Assembly (NCBI GenBank): GCA_036844705.1
Contig: DAIUFH010000004.1
Coordinates: forward strand, 1-62,194
Source: DAIUFH01 sp036844705
Lineage (GTDB): Bacteria > Bacillota > Clostridia > Tissierellales > Tissierellaceae
Direction: 5' to 3'
DNA: 62,194 nucleotides
Made by a program: the position numbers and the translations under genes. Positions 8,985-18,130 of the stretch are shown piece after piece. Positions within the stretch are counted from its first letter, which is position 1, and the number at the start of each line of letters is the position of its first letter. A model generated the notes under the pieces. It ran no database searches and was not told the origin of the DNA. It saw nothing but the letters and a program-made list of their open reading frames with translations.

Positions 8985-9034
8985 TATAATACTTAAAGAA
9001 GGAGTATAATTAATATAAATATTATACAAAGGGG
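8985..9034 (+). promoter_or_regulatory. pncB -10 element and ribosome binding site
   Basis: TATAAT lies at 8985-8990 and AAAGGGG at 9028-9034. The latter is 7 nt before the third of three consecutive ATG codons (9042), which decides the start. Confidence 0.5.
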
Positions 9035-9041
9035 AATGATG

Positions 9042-10496
9042 ATGAATAAACTCGATTGGAAAGATAAGCGAAATCTTACGATGCTTGCCGATTATTATGA
9101 ATTTACTATGGCAAACGGTTACCTTGAAAATGGTATAGGTGATAAAATCGCTTATTTTGATATGTACTTTAGAGCAATTCCGGATGAAGGCGGATTTGCA
9201 ATAATGGCAGGTGTTGAACAGATAATCGAATATTTAAAAAATCTGAAATTCAGTGAAGAAGATATTGCTTATTTTAAAAGTAAGAGACTATTCGGGAAAA
9301 AATTCCTTGATTATTTGAAGAACTTTCAATTTACTTGTGATGTATGGGCAATACCTGAGGGTACTCCGATTTTCCCAAGAGAGCCCCTTGTAATTGTAAG
9401 AGGACCGATAGTTCAGGCACAGCTTGTAGAGACAATGATACTGTTGACTATTAATCATCAGTCACTGATAGCTACAAAATCAAATAGAATCGTCAGGGCT
9501 TCCAGAGGAAGAGCAGTAATGGAATTTGGTTCAAGAAGAGCACAGGGGTATGAAGCAGCCATATTAGGTGCCAGAGCTGCATATATTGGTGGTTGTGTAG
9601 GTACAGCAAATACAATAGTCGACAGAGACTTTGATGTTCCTGCTCTGGGAACTATGGCGCATAGCTGGGTGCAAATGTTCGATAGCGAATTCGAGGCTTT
9701 TAAGGCTTATGCTACTGTTTATCCTGGAGAATGTGTATTGCTGGTAGATACTTACAATACATTAAAGGAAGGAATTCCAAACGCTATTAAATGCTTCAAT
9801 GAAGTATTGTTGCCGCTGGGATTCAGACCAAAAGGAATTAGAATTGACAGTGGTGACCTTGCTTATCTCTCAAAGAAAGCTAGAAAAATGTTGGATGATG
9901 CTGGTTTTCCTGATTGCCAAATACTTGTTTCAAGCAGCCTTGATGAATATGTAATCAGAGATTTATTGAATCAAGGTGCAAAAGTAGATTCATTCGGTGT
10001 AGGCGAAAGATTAATCACAGCTAGATCAGAGCCTATCTTCGGCGGAGTTTATAAACTTACTGCTGTTGAAGAAGCGGATAGGATTGTTCCTAAGATTAAA
10101 ATAAGTGAAAATGTTGGAAAGATTACTACACCGGGATTTAAACAGATTTATAGACTATTCGATAAGTCTACAAATAAGGCAATTGCAGATGTAGTTACAT
10201 TGTATGATGAAGTGATTAACGAGAATGAACCATATGAAATTTTTCACCCATTGTATACATGGAAGAGAAAAACAATCAAAAACTTTTATACAAAAAAATT
10301 ATTGGTTAAAATCTTTGAAAACGGTTTAAACATATATCAGTCATCTGATATTCATGAAACTAGACAATATTGTATGGAACAGATAGATTGTCTATGGGAT
10401 GAGGTAAAAAGATTTGAAAAACCTCATGAATATGCAGTAGATCTTTCTAAACCATTGTGGGAGATTAAGGACAGACTATTGAAGAGCCATAATTAG
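9042..10496 (+). CDS. pncB: Nicotinate phosphoribosyltransferase
   Basis: This enzyme converts nicotinate and PRPP to nicotinate mononucleotide, the entry step of NAD salvage. The 484-residue protein matches the Firmicutes NAPRTase subgroup (about 490). Visible motifs are ADYYEFTMANGY at the N-terminus, the conserved FGSRRAQG segment, an IDSGDLAYLSKKAR phosphate-binding region and GVGERLITARSEPIFGGVYKL. Three ATGs follow one another (9036, 9039, 9042); the third has the best spacing to AAAGGGG. It stands alone and is convergent with iorB. A niaR gene lies 20 kb away, but no NiaR-like site was seen upstream. Confidence 0.95.
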   Translation: MNKLDWKDKRNLTMLADYYEFTMANGYLENGIGDKIAYFDMYFRAIPDEGGFAIMAGVEQIIEYLKNLKFSEEDIAYFKSKRLFGKKFLDYLKNFQFTCDVWAIPEGTPIFPREPLVIVRGPIVQAQLVETMILLTINHQSLIATKSNRIVRASRGRAVMEFGSRRAQGYEAAILGARAAYIGGCVGTANTIVDRDFDVPALGTMAHSWVQMFDSEFEAFKAYATVYPGECVLLVDTYNTLKEGIPNAIKCFNEVLLPLGFRPKGIRIDSGDLAYLSKKARKMLDDAGFPDCQILVSSSLDEYVIRDLLNQGAKVDSFGVGERLITARSEPIFGGVYKLTAVEEADRIVPKIKISENVGKITTPGFKQIYRLFDKSTNKAIADVVTLYDEVINENEPYEIFHPLYTWKRKTIKNFYTKKLLVKIFENGLNIYQSSDIHETRQYCMEQIDCLWDEVKRFEKPHEYAVDLSKPLWEIKDRLLKSHN

Positions 10497-10525
10497 AAGG
10501 TCGGGCAATGCCCGACCTTCTAATT
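10491..10525. terminator. Bidirectional terminator between pncB and iorB
   Basis: A 17-bp perfect inverted repeat is centred on 10508. The core is AGAAGGTCGGGC with GCCCGACCTTCT. Both the pncB stop (10494-10496) and the iorB stop (10520-10522) lie within it. Confidence 0.9.
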
Positions 10526-11107
10526 ATTAGTTACTTCTAACAAATTAGCTCCAATTTCAAAAGCCCTAATATTTACCTCATGAACCTTTTCTGGCAAATT
10601 GACCTTTATTAGGCCTATCCAATCTATTTCATCCAGCTCTAATGCTGTTGCTAAAATTCCAAGCATAATTATATTTTGAACCTTTGGTTCACCTAAATCT
10701 TTAGCAAGTTCCCTTGCATCAACTGATATTGTATTCTCTACCTTTTCTTTAATTTCTTCCAAAAGATTAGTTGGATATTTCTCAGTACCTACCAATACAG
10801 GTAATGGGTACATTTCTTCTTCATTTATAATCAATATTCCACCTTTTCTGAGTTGATTTACATATCTTGCTCCTTCAAGCTTTTCAAAAGCCACTAATAT
10901 ATCTACTTCCCCCGGAGTTATGGATGGAGAATATACCCTATCTCCATATCGTATCTGAGTGGTAACACTGCCTCCTCTTTGGGCCATCCCATGAATTTCG
11001 GACATCTTTACATCATAGCCCTCCATAACAAGTCCTTCAGACAATATTCTAGATACTAAAATAGTGCCCTGTCCACCTACTCCTACCAATAATATATTCT
11101 TTACCAT
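10520..11107 (-). CDS. iorB: Indolepyruvate:ferredoxin oxidoreductase, beta subunit
   Basis: IorB is the gamma-domain subunit of the oxygen-sensitive enzyme that oxidatively decarboxylates aryl pyruvates (from Trp, Phe, Tyr) to aryl-acetyl-CoA and reduces ferredoxin. The 195-residue protein opens with the family motif LLVGVGGQGTILVSRIL and carries EIHGMAQRGGSVTTQIRYG (about 37-55). The ATG at 11107 has AGAGGTGA upstream, and iorA ends 7 nt before it, so the two genes are co-transcribed and probably coupled. The pair points to amino-acid fermentation. Confidence 0.93.
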   Translation of the reverse strand: MVKNILLVGVGGQGTILVSRILSEGLVMEGYDVKMSEIHGMAQRGGSVTTQIRYGDRVYSPSITPGEVDILVAFEKLEGARYVNQLRKGGILIINEEEMYPLPVLVGTEKYPTNLLEEIKEKVENTISVDARELAKDLGEPKVQNIIMLGILATALELDEIDWIGLIKVNLPEKVHEVNIRAFEIGANLLEVTNN

Positions 11108-11114
11108 AAGTAAA

Positions 11115-12881
11115 TCACCTCTTTCCTTCTTCTATGGCATTAAATGGGCATACCTGTAGACATACCCTACATCCATTACATTGTGCAATATCTATATTTA
11201 TATAATCATCCTTATATGATATAGCAGGGCATCCAATTCTAATACAAGTTTTACACCTTGTACATTTCTCCTGATTTACCTCACATAACATTCCTTTTCT
11301 AGCCTTTATAACATCTTTTATCAATGCACAAGGTCGTTTTGTTATAATCGTGAAGGTTTCCTCTGCATTTATTGCATCTTTAACAGCAGCCTTGTTTGCA
11401 TCCATATCATATGGATCTATTACTCTAATATTTTCTTCTTTTACCCCTATTGCCTTTACTAAAGCTACAAGGTCTATAGCTGACGATTCTATTCCTTTTA
11501 TATTTCTTCCTGTTCCTGGATTTTCTTGTTGTCCAGTCATAGCAGTGATTCTATTGTCCAATATTACATGAACCATATTGCTTTTATTATATACTGCATC
11601 TACAAGACCAGTGATTCCTGAATGGAAGAAGGTAGAATCTCCAACGATTCCAAAGACCTTTTTATCTCTCTCAGCTATTTCATTCACCTTGTTAAAACCA
11701 ATACCTGCAGAAATGCCTGCCCCCATACATATAAGTGTATCTCCTACACTTAAAGGTGGAGACATGCCCAACGTATAACACCCTATATCCGTTGTCACAT
11801 CAACCTTATTTCTAAACCTTCCTATGGTATAGAAGATTCCCCTATGTGGACAACCGGCACATAAAGCAGGGGGTCTGTTTGGAAGTACTGACCCCAATTC
11901 ATATGTAGGAATTACCTCCTCATTTAAGATTACTTTCCTTATTATATCAGGGGTTATTTCACCTCTCACTGAAAAAATTTCCTTACCAACACATTCAATT
12001 CCTAATGATTTAATAAAATTCTCAATATATGGCTCTGTTTCTTCTATTATATATATTTCTTCTACCTGTGCTGCAAAATCCTTGATTAAATCCATTGGTA
12101 AAGGCCATGTCAATCCTATTTTTAAATAAGATGCCCTATCTGCAAATACCTCTTTAGCATGGTTGTAACAAATTCCGCTTGTAATAATCCCTATACTGCT
12201 ATCATTCAACTCCATGTAGTTTAATTTAATCGAGTTTGAATATTCCTTTAATCTTGGTATTCTGTTTTCCTCCATAATCTCATGTCTTAATTGCGCATGA
12301 GCAGGAACCATTACATACTTTTTAATATTCTTTATGTACTCTCTTGTAGGCACTTCAACTCTTTCATTTAATTCAACAATGCCCTTGCTATGGCATACTC
12401 TTGTTGTTAATCTAATAATTACCGGGGTGTCAAATTCTTCTGAGATTTCAAAGGCAAGCTTTACAAATTCCTTACATTCTGTGGAGTCTGATGGTTCTAG
12501 CATTAATACCTTAGCATGATTGGCATATAGTCTGTTATCCTGTTCATTTTGTGAGCTATGCATTCCTGGCTCATCAGCAGTAATTATAACCAATCCACCG
12601 TTAACACCTTCGTAGCTAATCGTAAATAGAGGATCTGCTGCTACATTTAATCCAACGTGCTTCATAGCAACCAATGCTCTAGCTCCAGCTATTGAAGCAC
12701 CTGCAGCAACCTCTAGTGCTACCTTTTCATTTGTTGACCATTCAGAATAGATTTCATCATATTTGGAAACGTTTTCAAGTATCTCAGTACTAGGCGTTCC
12801 CGGATATGCTGAGGCAATTTTACATCCTGCTTCATAGGCTCCTCTTGCTACAGCCTCATTACCTGTCATCAGCCTTTTCAA
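11115..12881 (-). CDS. iorA: Indolepyruvate:ferredoxin oxidoreductase, alpha subunit
   Basis: This is the catalytic subunit of the aryl-pyruvate ferredoxin oxidoreductase. The 588-residue protein has the pyrimidine domain (about 1-180), a transketolase-C-like linker, a TPP-binding domain with GDSTFFHSG (about 395), and a C-terminal 2x[4Fe-4S] ferredoxin domain with CTRCKTCIRIGCP and CNGCRVCLQVCP. The start is taken as TTG at 12881 (reading MKRLMTGNEAVARGAYEAG), because GGGGGAGG lies 4 nt before it and family members begin in this way. An ATG at 12869 is the alternative but lies 16 nt from that site. Confidence 0.95.
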   Translation of the reverse strand: MKRLMTGNEAVARGAYEAGCKIASAYPGTPSTEILENVSKYDEIYSEWSTNEKVALEVAAGASIAGARALVAMKHVGLNVAADPLFTISYEGVNGGLVIITADEPGMHSSQNEQDNRLYANHAKVLMLEPSDSTECKEFVKLAFEISEEFDTPVIIRLTTRVCHSKGIVELNERVEVPTREYIKNIKKYVMVPAHAQLRHEIMEENRIPRLKEYSNSIKLNYMELNDSSIGIITSGICYNHAKEVFADRASYLKIGLTWPLPMDLIKDFAAQVEEIYIIEETEPYIENFIKSLGIECVGKEIFSVRGEITPDIIRKVILNEEVIPTYELGSVLPNRPPALCAGCPHRGIFYTIGRFRNKVDVTTDIGCYTLGMSPPLSVGDTLICMGAGISAGIGFNKVNEIAERDKKVFGIVGDSTFFHSGITGLVDAVYNKSNMVHVILDNRITAMTGQQENPGTGRNIKGIESSAIDLVALVKAIGVKEENIRVIDPYDMDANKAAVKDAINAEETFTIITKRPCALIKDVIKARKGMLCEVNQEKCTRCKTCIRIGCPAISYKDDYINIDIAQCNGCRVCLQVCPFNAIEEGKR

Positions 12882-12935
12882 AATACCTCCCCCTTTGCTG
12901 GTAATATATATAATAATTATAGCAATTATGAATAC

Positions 12936-12962
12936 AAAAAAGAATAGCTATTAAACTATTCT
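12936..12962 (-). terminator. Terminator downstream of the tetR gene
   Basis: On the minus strand AGAATAG pairs with CTATTCT around an 8-nt loop, followed by a T run (12936-12941). It lies about 95 nt past the TetR stop codon and also precedes iorA. Confidence 0.75.
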
Positions 12963-13003
12963 TAGATTATTAAAAACTATTAAAAATACATTTATAAATA
13001 CTT

Positions 13004-13056
13004 TGTATCTGAGACTACTGCATTATCATTCTGAACAATGTGAAGAATCTCGGGTT
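13004..13056. repeat. Dispersed intergenic repeat, copy 3 (abuts tetR stop)
   Basis: CATTCTGAACAATGTGAAGAATCTCGGGTTTA reads, on the minus strand, as TAAACCCGAGATTCTTC. The TAA at its end is the stop codon of the TetR gene (13056-13058), so the repeat lies against or within the original gene end. Confidence 0.6.
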
Positions 13057-13616
13057 TACATAGCATAGGAAGTCATATTGTAAATAGCCTCTGCCATTTC
13101 CTTTGCAGATAGATTGATTCCATTTTTCAACCAATGTTGCAATAAACCAACGCTCCCATTAACTGCAAATATAAAATAATCCTCACTAATACCTAAGTCC
13201 ACATCTTTCTCAGATGAAGACAATATCCCACACTCTTGATATATTAAACTAAATATTTTCTTCTGAAAATCAATATTTCCCTGTTCACTCATCAAAATTT
13301 GAAGATGTTTGCTGTTATCGGCAACGTATTGAAATATTTTCTCAAGAGCTTTCATTTTTTCATCCTTCTCACTTTTGTAAATCAAATTGGAAAGCAATTC
13401 TTTAACCCATGAAAGAACTTCTTCCTCGATTTTATAAAGAAGGTCGTACTGATCCCTATAATAGGAATAAAAAGTAGTACGATTGATATCTGCGTTTTCA
13501 CACAGCTCTTTAATAGTAATCTTAGTAATGGGTTTTTTCTCCATCAATTCAAACAGACTATCTTGCAAAACCATTTTCGTATAACGTGTTTTCCGATTCT
13601 CTTTCTTCTCCTTCAT
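13056..13616 (-). CDS. TetR/AcrR family transcriptional regulator
   Basis: The 186-residue protein is a TetR-fold repressor with an N-terminal helix-turn-helix (about 25-60, ITIKELCENADINRTTFYSYY) and a helical ligand-binding C-domain. AGAGGG lies 7 nt before the ATG at 13616. It is divergent from the ABC exporter operon across a 238-nt region with repeated elements, so it most likely represses that operon and itself, with a drug, peptide or lipid as inducer (inference). The last codons run into a dispersed repeat that provides the stop codon, so the native C-terminus may have been altered. Confidence 0.88.
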   Translation of the reverse strand: MKEKKENRKTRYTKMVLQDSLFELMEKKPITKITIKELCENADINRTTFYSYYRDQYDLLYKIEEEVLSWVKELLSNLIYKSEKDEKMKALEKIFQYVADNSKHLQILMSEQGNIDFQKKIFSLIYQECGILSSSEKDVDLGISEDYFIFAVNGSVGLLQHWLKNGINLSAKEMAEAIYNMTSYAM

Positions 13617-13683
13617 AAAGCAGCCCTCTTTTCTTAACTTAATTTTAATTTTTGTTTTAAAACCAACACTCTCATATAAACAT

Positions 13684-13801
13684 GTTGTGAAATATACATT
13701 AGATAACCATCTGATGGTTGTGAAATATACACAGTGTCTTTATAATATATAATATATCATAATGATTGAATGTCAAGTAAGTATGATTTTTATAAATCAT
13801 A
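13684..13801. promoter_or_regulatory. Divergent control region of tetR and the ABC exporter operon
   Basis: GTTGTGAAATATACA occurs twice (13684-13698, 13717-13731; 33 nt apart). Between them is the palindrome AACCATCTGATGGTT (13705-13719). A promoter reading toward the ABC operon is TTGTGA (13719-13724), 16 nt, TATAAT (13741-13746), so repeat 2 overlaps the -35. A further near-palindrome of TATGATTT with AAATCATA lies at 13782-13801. These are good candidate TetR operators. Confidence 0.55.
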
Positions 13802-13854
13802 ATATAATTTAAATTTTAGACATAGCCATATTGCAGAAGGAAGGAAGATTTTGT

Positions 13855-14556
13855 ATGGATTTTATTACATTTGAAAATGTGGAAAGGGTATATCGCATGG
13901 GAAATACCGTCATTAAGGCAGTGGACGGCATTAGCTTTGCTTTAAACAAGGGTACATTCAATGTAGTGCTCGGACAAAGCGGCGCTGGTAAAACTACGGT
14001 TCTAAATATGTTAGGCGGTATGGATTCATCTACATCTGGCCGAATTATCGTGAACGATAAAGAAATTTCCGGTATGTCTGAATATGACTTAACGGAATAT
14101 CGCCGCACACAAATTGGCTTTGTATTTCAATTTTATAACCTAGTGCCTAATCTAACAGCACTAGAAAACGTGCAACTAGCCGAAGAAATATCTCCAGATC
14201 CGCTAGACGCACGTGAAATGCTACAACGAGTAGGCCTTGAGAAAAGAATGAGCAATTTCCCAAGCCAGATGTCAGGTGGGGAACAGCAGCGAGTGTCTAT
14301 CGCTAGGGCATTGGCTAAGAACCCCCAAATTGTACTATGTGATGAACCAACTGGTGCACTGGATTCAGAAACTGGCCGCATGGTATTGCGTCTTATTCGT
14401 GATGTTTCCAATGACCTTGGCAAAACTGTTGTCATAGTTACTCACAACGCACCGATTGCTGAAATGGCCCAAACTGTACTCCATATGAGAGACGGCAAAA
14501 TTGCCAAAACAGAATTCCATGAGCACCCTAAAGACGTGGAGGATATCATATGGTAA
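13855..14556 (+). CDS. ABC exporter ATPase, MacB/LolD type
   Basis: The 233-residue ATP-binding subunit belongs to a MacB-like exporter. Walker A GQSGAGKT is at 40-47, the Q-loop at VFQFYNLVP, the signature MSGGEQQ at 139-145 and Walker B IVLCDEPTGALD near 158-169. The start at 13855 is set by GAAGGAAGG upstream. The stop codon overlaps the next gene's ATG by 7 nt, so the ATPase and permease are coupled. Codons such as CGC, GGC and CTG are more common here than in neighbouring genes, suggesting the operon was acquired. Confidence 0.93.
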   Translation: MDFITFENVERVYRMGNTVIKAVDGISFALNKGTFNVVLGQSGAGKTTVLNMLGGMDSSTSGRIIVNDKEISGMSEYDLTEYRRTQIGFVFQFYNLVPNLTALENVQLAEEISPDPLDAREMLQRVGLEKRMSNFPSQMSGGEQQRVSIARALAKNPQIVLCDEPTGALDSETGRMVLRLIRDVSNDLGKTVVIVTHNAPIAEMAQTVLHMRDGKIAKTEFHEHPKDVEDIIW

Positions 14557-16856
14557 GGGGTACATTGTTTAAAAAGTCTCTGCGTGATATGAGAAAATCA
14601 AAGGCGCAGTTTATTTCTATATTTATCATGGCGACCCTAGCCGTAACAATCATGACAGGCCTCGACAGTATATGGTTTACCGTTCAGAATAATGCTGATG
14701 CCATGTACAATGCTACGAACCTATCAGATCTTTGGGTGACTGTACAGAACCCATCTGAGCAAGATCTCTGGGCAATAAGAAAAATTGATGGAGTCACACA
14801 GGTGGAAAAGCGCTTTTCTACCGACGCTGATACGGATTTACCAGGGGCTACCCTACATGTCTACGCTCTGAATGATCGTAGTACTCTAGACCAACCTGAG
14901 ATTCAAGAAGGACGATTTAGTAAAAACGGCGCTGTACTGGATAGTTCCTTTGCAAAAGTTCACAACCTAAAGGTAGGCGATACTATTTCAATCAAGCTCG
15001 ATGGCATTTGGTTGCAATTACCCATAAATGGTTTAGCCATAAGCAGCGAACAGGTCTCTGTTGTTAAAAACTCCGCTACCCTCGTTCCAGATCCGACTAT
15101 ATACGGTTTTATAGTAATCCATACCAGTGCATTGGAAAGTGTCTACGGACAAAAGGTTTACAACCAAATCAGTGTGAAAACTGCATCTGGTACAAATCTT
15201 AAGGAAGTTGTTCAAAAGGCGGATTCTATTATTGGAGATAAGCTCATCGGGATTACCTTGCAGAAGGACAGTACCAGCGTTAGCAATGTCAATGGCCGCA
15301 TACAGCAGTTTAAAATACTTTCTTTGGTTTTTCCAATATTATTCTTCCTTGTGACGGCATTGATTACTCAAAGTACAATGGTACGTCTTGTGGAAAATCA
15401 GCGAACGCAAATAGGAATTTTGAAGGCACTGGGCTATAGCAAAGGAAGTATACTGTGGCATTACACCTCTTATGGTGTCATGGTAGGAGTACTGGGTTCA
15501 TTGACTGGCCTTATACTGGGTCCAAACATCTTTGGTCGGATTTTAGTACCGCAATTACAATTGACTCTTAGCAGCTATAGGCTTCATATTAACTACTGGA
15601 ACTTTGCATTTGCACTACTTTTGATTCTCTTGTGCACAGGAGGCATTTCGTTTTATGCTTGTTGGCAGCTCCAGAAAGATACTCCAGCAGTACTTCTTCG
15701 TGACAAGCCTCCAAAGAAAGGTAAGCACATTTTCCTGGAATCCATACCTTCCATATGGGATAAGATGAAGTTTAGTAACAAGCTGATTGTTCGAAACACT
15801 CTGAAAAACAAAGGACGTCTTATTATGAGTACAATCGGGGTCATGGGATGCGTGGGTGTAATTATTGCAGCACTGACTGTCAAAAGCACCATAGTAGGTA
15901 TAACTGACCAGGTATATGGAGACACGTTCACCTACGATCAAAAGGTTATCATTGATCCTAAGAAAGCTGATTCTCGTTATCTCAATAACTTGGGGCTCAA
16001 CGGAATCACACAGCTAATTCAGGAATCTGCCATTGAGGTGATCTACCCTAATGGTGAGCAAAAAATGGAGATTATTACCGTTACAACTATAGATAGTCCA
16101 CTAGTTCAGATGAAGGATATTGACGGAAATCCTATCTCTTTACCGGAAAATGGGATTCTTATGACTAGAAAATTATGTAAAACTCTAGGTATAGATAAAG
16201 GTGACAGTATACAGATCAAGCGCACAGGTGAAGATTATGTACCTGTGCAAATTATCCAAGTTCCTTACATGGCCTCAGGCCAAGGAATTTATGTATCCGA
16301 TAGCTACTGGAAGTCCCTAGGTGAAAAATTTTCTCCGACAGCTATACTAATCCAATGGCATGGTCCGCTAGATCAAAGATTTTTACAAAGTGATGTGGTG
16401 ACTGATTCGGCTACACGTGAGAGCCAACATGAAGGATTGTCATCCAGCATGGGGGTAATAAATTTTGCTGTTGTAGCGCTGATTGTTATGGGAGCATCAC
16501 TGGCCTTTGTTGTACTGTACAACACCGGTATTCTAAATTTTGTCGAACGAATTCGTGATTTGGCGACCTTTAGAGTACTTGGATTCCATCACCGAGAAAT
16601 TAGAAATCTAGTGTTAGTTGAAAATTATTTTTCCATCCTGCTTGGGACCATATTAGGCATTCCCATAGGTAGGTTCATCTCCTGGTTGATTGCCAGCAGT
16701 CTGGATGAACGCATGGATCTATTAGGTAATATCACATTGCCAAACGTTCTGATTGCAACCGCTATGACTATATTTTTTGCATGGATTACCAATAGCAGCA
16801 TAGCTCGAAAAATGAAACAACTTGAAATGCTGGAAGCGCTTAAAAGCGTTGAATGA
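14550..16856 (+). CDS. ABC transporter permease with two FtsX domains
   Basis: The 768-residue membrane subunit has an N-terminal transmembrane helix (about 17-37), a large extracytoplasmic domain (about 40-235), a first FtsX block with three helices (about 255-390), a helix near 425, a second extracytoplasmic domain, and a second FtsX block (about 645-755). This is the layout of MacB/LolC/E-type exporters that pull substrates from the membrane rather than through a pore. It is coupled to the ATPase gene and followed 20 nt later by an adaptor gene. The substrate is unknown; antimicrobial peptides or lipids are usual for the class. Confidence 0.88.
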   Translation: MVRGTLFKKSLRDMRKSKAQFISIFIMATLAVTIMTGLDSIWFTVQNNADAMYNATNLSDLWVTVQNPSEQDLWAIRKIDGVTQVEKRFSTDADTDLPGATLHVYALNDRSTLDQPEIQEGRFSKNGAVLDSSFAKVHNLKVGDTISIKLDGIWLQLPINGLAISSEQVSVVKNSATLVPDPTIYGFIVIHTSALESVYGQKVYNQISVKTASGTNLKEVVQKADSIIGDKLIGITLQKDSTSVSNVNGRIQQFKILSLVFPILFFLVTALITQSTMVRLVENQRTQIGILKALGYSKGSILWHYTSYGVMVGVLGSLTGLILGPNIFGRILVPQLQLTLSSYRLHINYWNFAFALLLILLCTGGISFYACWQLQKDTPAVLLRDKPPKKGKHIFLESIPSIWDKMKFSNKLIVRNTLKNKGRLIMSTIGVMGCVGVIIAALTVKSTIVGITDQVYGDTFTYDQKVIIDPKKADSRYLNNLGLNGITQLIQESAIEVIYPNGEQKMEIITVTTIDSPLVQMKDIDGNPISLPENGILMTRKLCKTLGIDKGDSIQIKRTGEDYVPVQIIQVPYMASGQGIYVSDSYWKSLGEKFSPTAILIQWHGPLDQRFLQSDVVTDSATRESQHEGLSSSMGVINFAVVALIVMGASLAFVVLYNTGILNFVERIRDLATFRVLGFHHREIRNLVLVENYFSILLGTILGIPIGRFISWLIASSLDERMDLLGNITLPNVLIATAMTIFFAWITNSSIARKMKQLEMLEALKSVE

Positions 16857-16876
16857 TAAAAATGGAGGCTTAGTTT

Positions 16877-18067
16877 ATGAAAAATTGGATTTTATCACAT
16901 AAAAAAACAGTACTAATCGGGGTGTGCGTGCTAGTGGTAGTTCTTTCCACATCAGGAATCCTTCTTTACCGCAAGAACATCGCGCCTGCTTCGCAGACGG
17001 AAGACGAACAGAATTTGAGCAATCAACCCCAAGAAATTAATGTGTGGGGTGAAGTAAAATGTACCCGTATAGAGAATATCAATATTGATTTTCCAGCATT
17101 TGTAACGGATGTCTTGATTAAAGAGGGAGACCGTGTCACCCTTGGGCAGCCACTGGTAACACTGGATCTTACAGAATATAACGGAAACGTTGAAAAGTTG
17201 AAACAACAGCTTGTGGCAAATGAAGCAGCTTTACCTGCAACAAAGCAGGATGTTTCAGCGCTACAAGCTGACATTGACCAAATGCAGCAGGAAATCTCAC
17301 GAAAGAGAGAAGAATACAATAACGGAACAAACGCCGATCTGAAACTGCTTCAGAATACTTTAGATCTTGCTCAAAAGGAGCTTTCAAATGCCCAGAATGA
17401 CCTGAACAATTATCGGGAACTATATGATACTGGAGCCATTTCGAAAGAAATGCTCAATAAATATGAGGATGCACTAGAACAACGCCAGAAAGCCTTAAAC
17501 GATGTGCAAGAAAATATTCAGAAGTCAAAACTTGGACTAAAAGACGAGCTGGATCAACTGAATGTTGGACTCAAATCAAAACAGGTACAGCTTTCTCAGC
17601 TTAAAACGGGAAATGCTGCAAATATCACAGAACAACAAAGTGGTATCTCTTCTGCTAAAGTAGACTTGAACCTGATGATATCCAAAACTGCAAAAGATTA
17701 CATCAATGACAATCAAATCGTTTCTGATTTGAAGAATGGTATCGTACAAAGTATCACAATCAACAATGGAGATCACCTGGGTATCCAGGGTGCCCCAACC
17801 AAAGTACTTCAAATTATGGACATGGATTCTATTACTATCAGTGCAGAGGTAGATGAAGAATTCATTAACAGCATTGAGGTTGGAGATACCGTCAGAATTG
17901 TGCCAACTTATGTACCCGATGTCACACTAGAGGGTACTGTAATTCAGATTCCAGAATTGGCAGTGGAAAAAGACGGTAAGCGCATAGTTCATGTGCTGGT
18001 AAAACCAGATGACCCGGATGAAATATTGAAGCCAGGTTATACTGTAGATGTTTATTTTAAAAAGTAA
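16877..18067 (+). CDS. HlyD/RND-type periplasmic adaptor subunit of the ABC exporter
   Basis: The 396-residue membrane-fusion protein has an N-terminal anchor (about 10-30), a lipoyl/barrel-sandwich half (about 52-95, NIDFPAFVTDVLIKEGDRV), a long coiled-coil hairpin (about 97-240), the second lipoyl half, and a C-terminal beta-barrel. It is the third gene of the operon; GGAGG lies 12 nt upstream of the ATG. In Gram-positives such adaptors (YknX-like) link the permease to the cell-wall side. A strong hairpin follows the stop. Confidence 0.88.
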   Translation: MKNWILSHKKTVLIGVCVLVVVLSTSGILLYRKNIAPASQTEDEQNLSNQPQEINVWGEVKCTRIENINIDFPAFVTDVLIKEGDRVTLGQPLVTLDLTEYNGNVEKLKQQLVANEAALPATKQDVSALQADIDQMQQEISRKREEYNNGTNADLKLLQNTLDLAQKELSNAQNDLNNYRELYDTGAISKEMLNKYEDALEQRQKALNDVQENIQKSKLGLKDELDQLNVGLKSKQVQLSQLKTGNAANITEQQSGISSAKVDLNLMISKTAKDYINDNQIVSDLKNGIVQSITINNGDHLGIQGAPTKVLQIMDMDSITISAEVDEEFINSIEVGDTVRIVPTYVPDVTLEGTVIQIPELAVEKDGKRIVHVLVKPDDPDEILKPGYTVDVYFKK

Positions 18068-18074
18068 TAAAAAC

Positions 18075-18116
18075 GAGGTCATTAAAAAGTATCATATATT
18101 ACTTTTTAGTGACCTC
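18075..18116. terminator. Terminator between ABC operon and ZIP gene
   Basis: A 17-bp stem (GAGGTCATTAAAAAGTA with its complement, one G-U pair) and a short loop are present. The T-rich flank is strongest on the minus strand, so it serves the ZIP gene and probably the ABC operon as well. Confidence 0.8.
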
Positions 18117-18130
18117 TAAAGTTATTTAAA

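Larger units (their letters stand above)
8511..9035 (+). other. Gene-free stretch with decayed coding remnants
   Basis: No intact gene of normal size is present. Short frame pieces read as protein: DNIELLQLPPTKIQVKYLVRN from about 8601, NLRLDVLEHKVGKVASIKQ from about 8711, and a 21-codon reading from a TTG at 8864 with AAAAAGGAGTG upstream, containing SYCWSSCIQFYLK. AAAGGAGTGTTA occurs twice (about 8581 and 8850). This looks like one or two small genes broken by frameshifts and stops; the family is not recognised. A hairpin (8929-8965) and the pncB promoter close the stretch. Confidence 0.4.
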
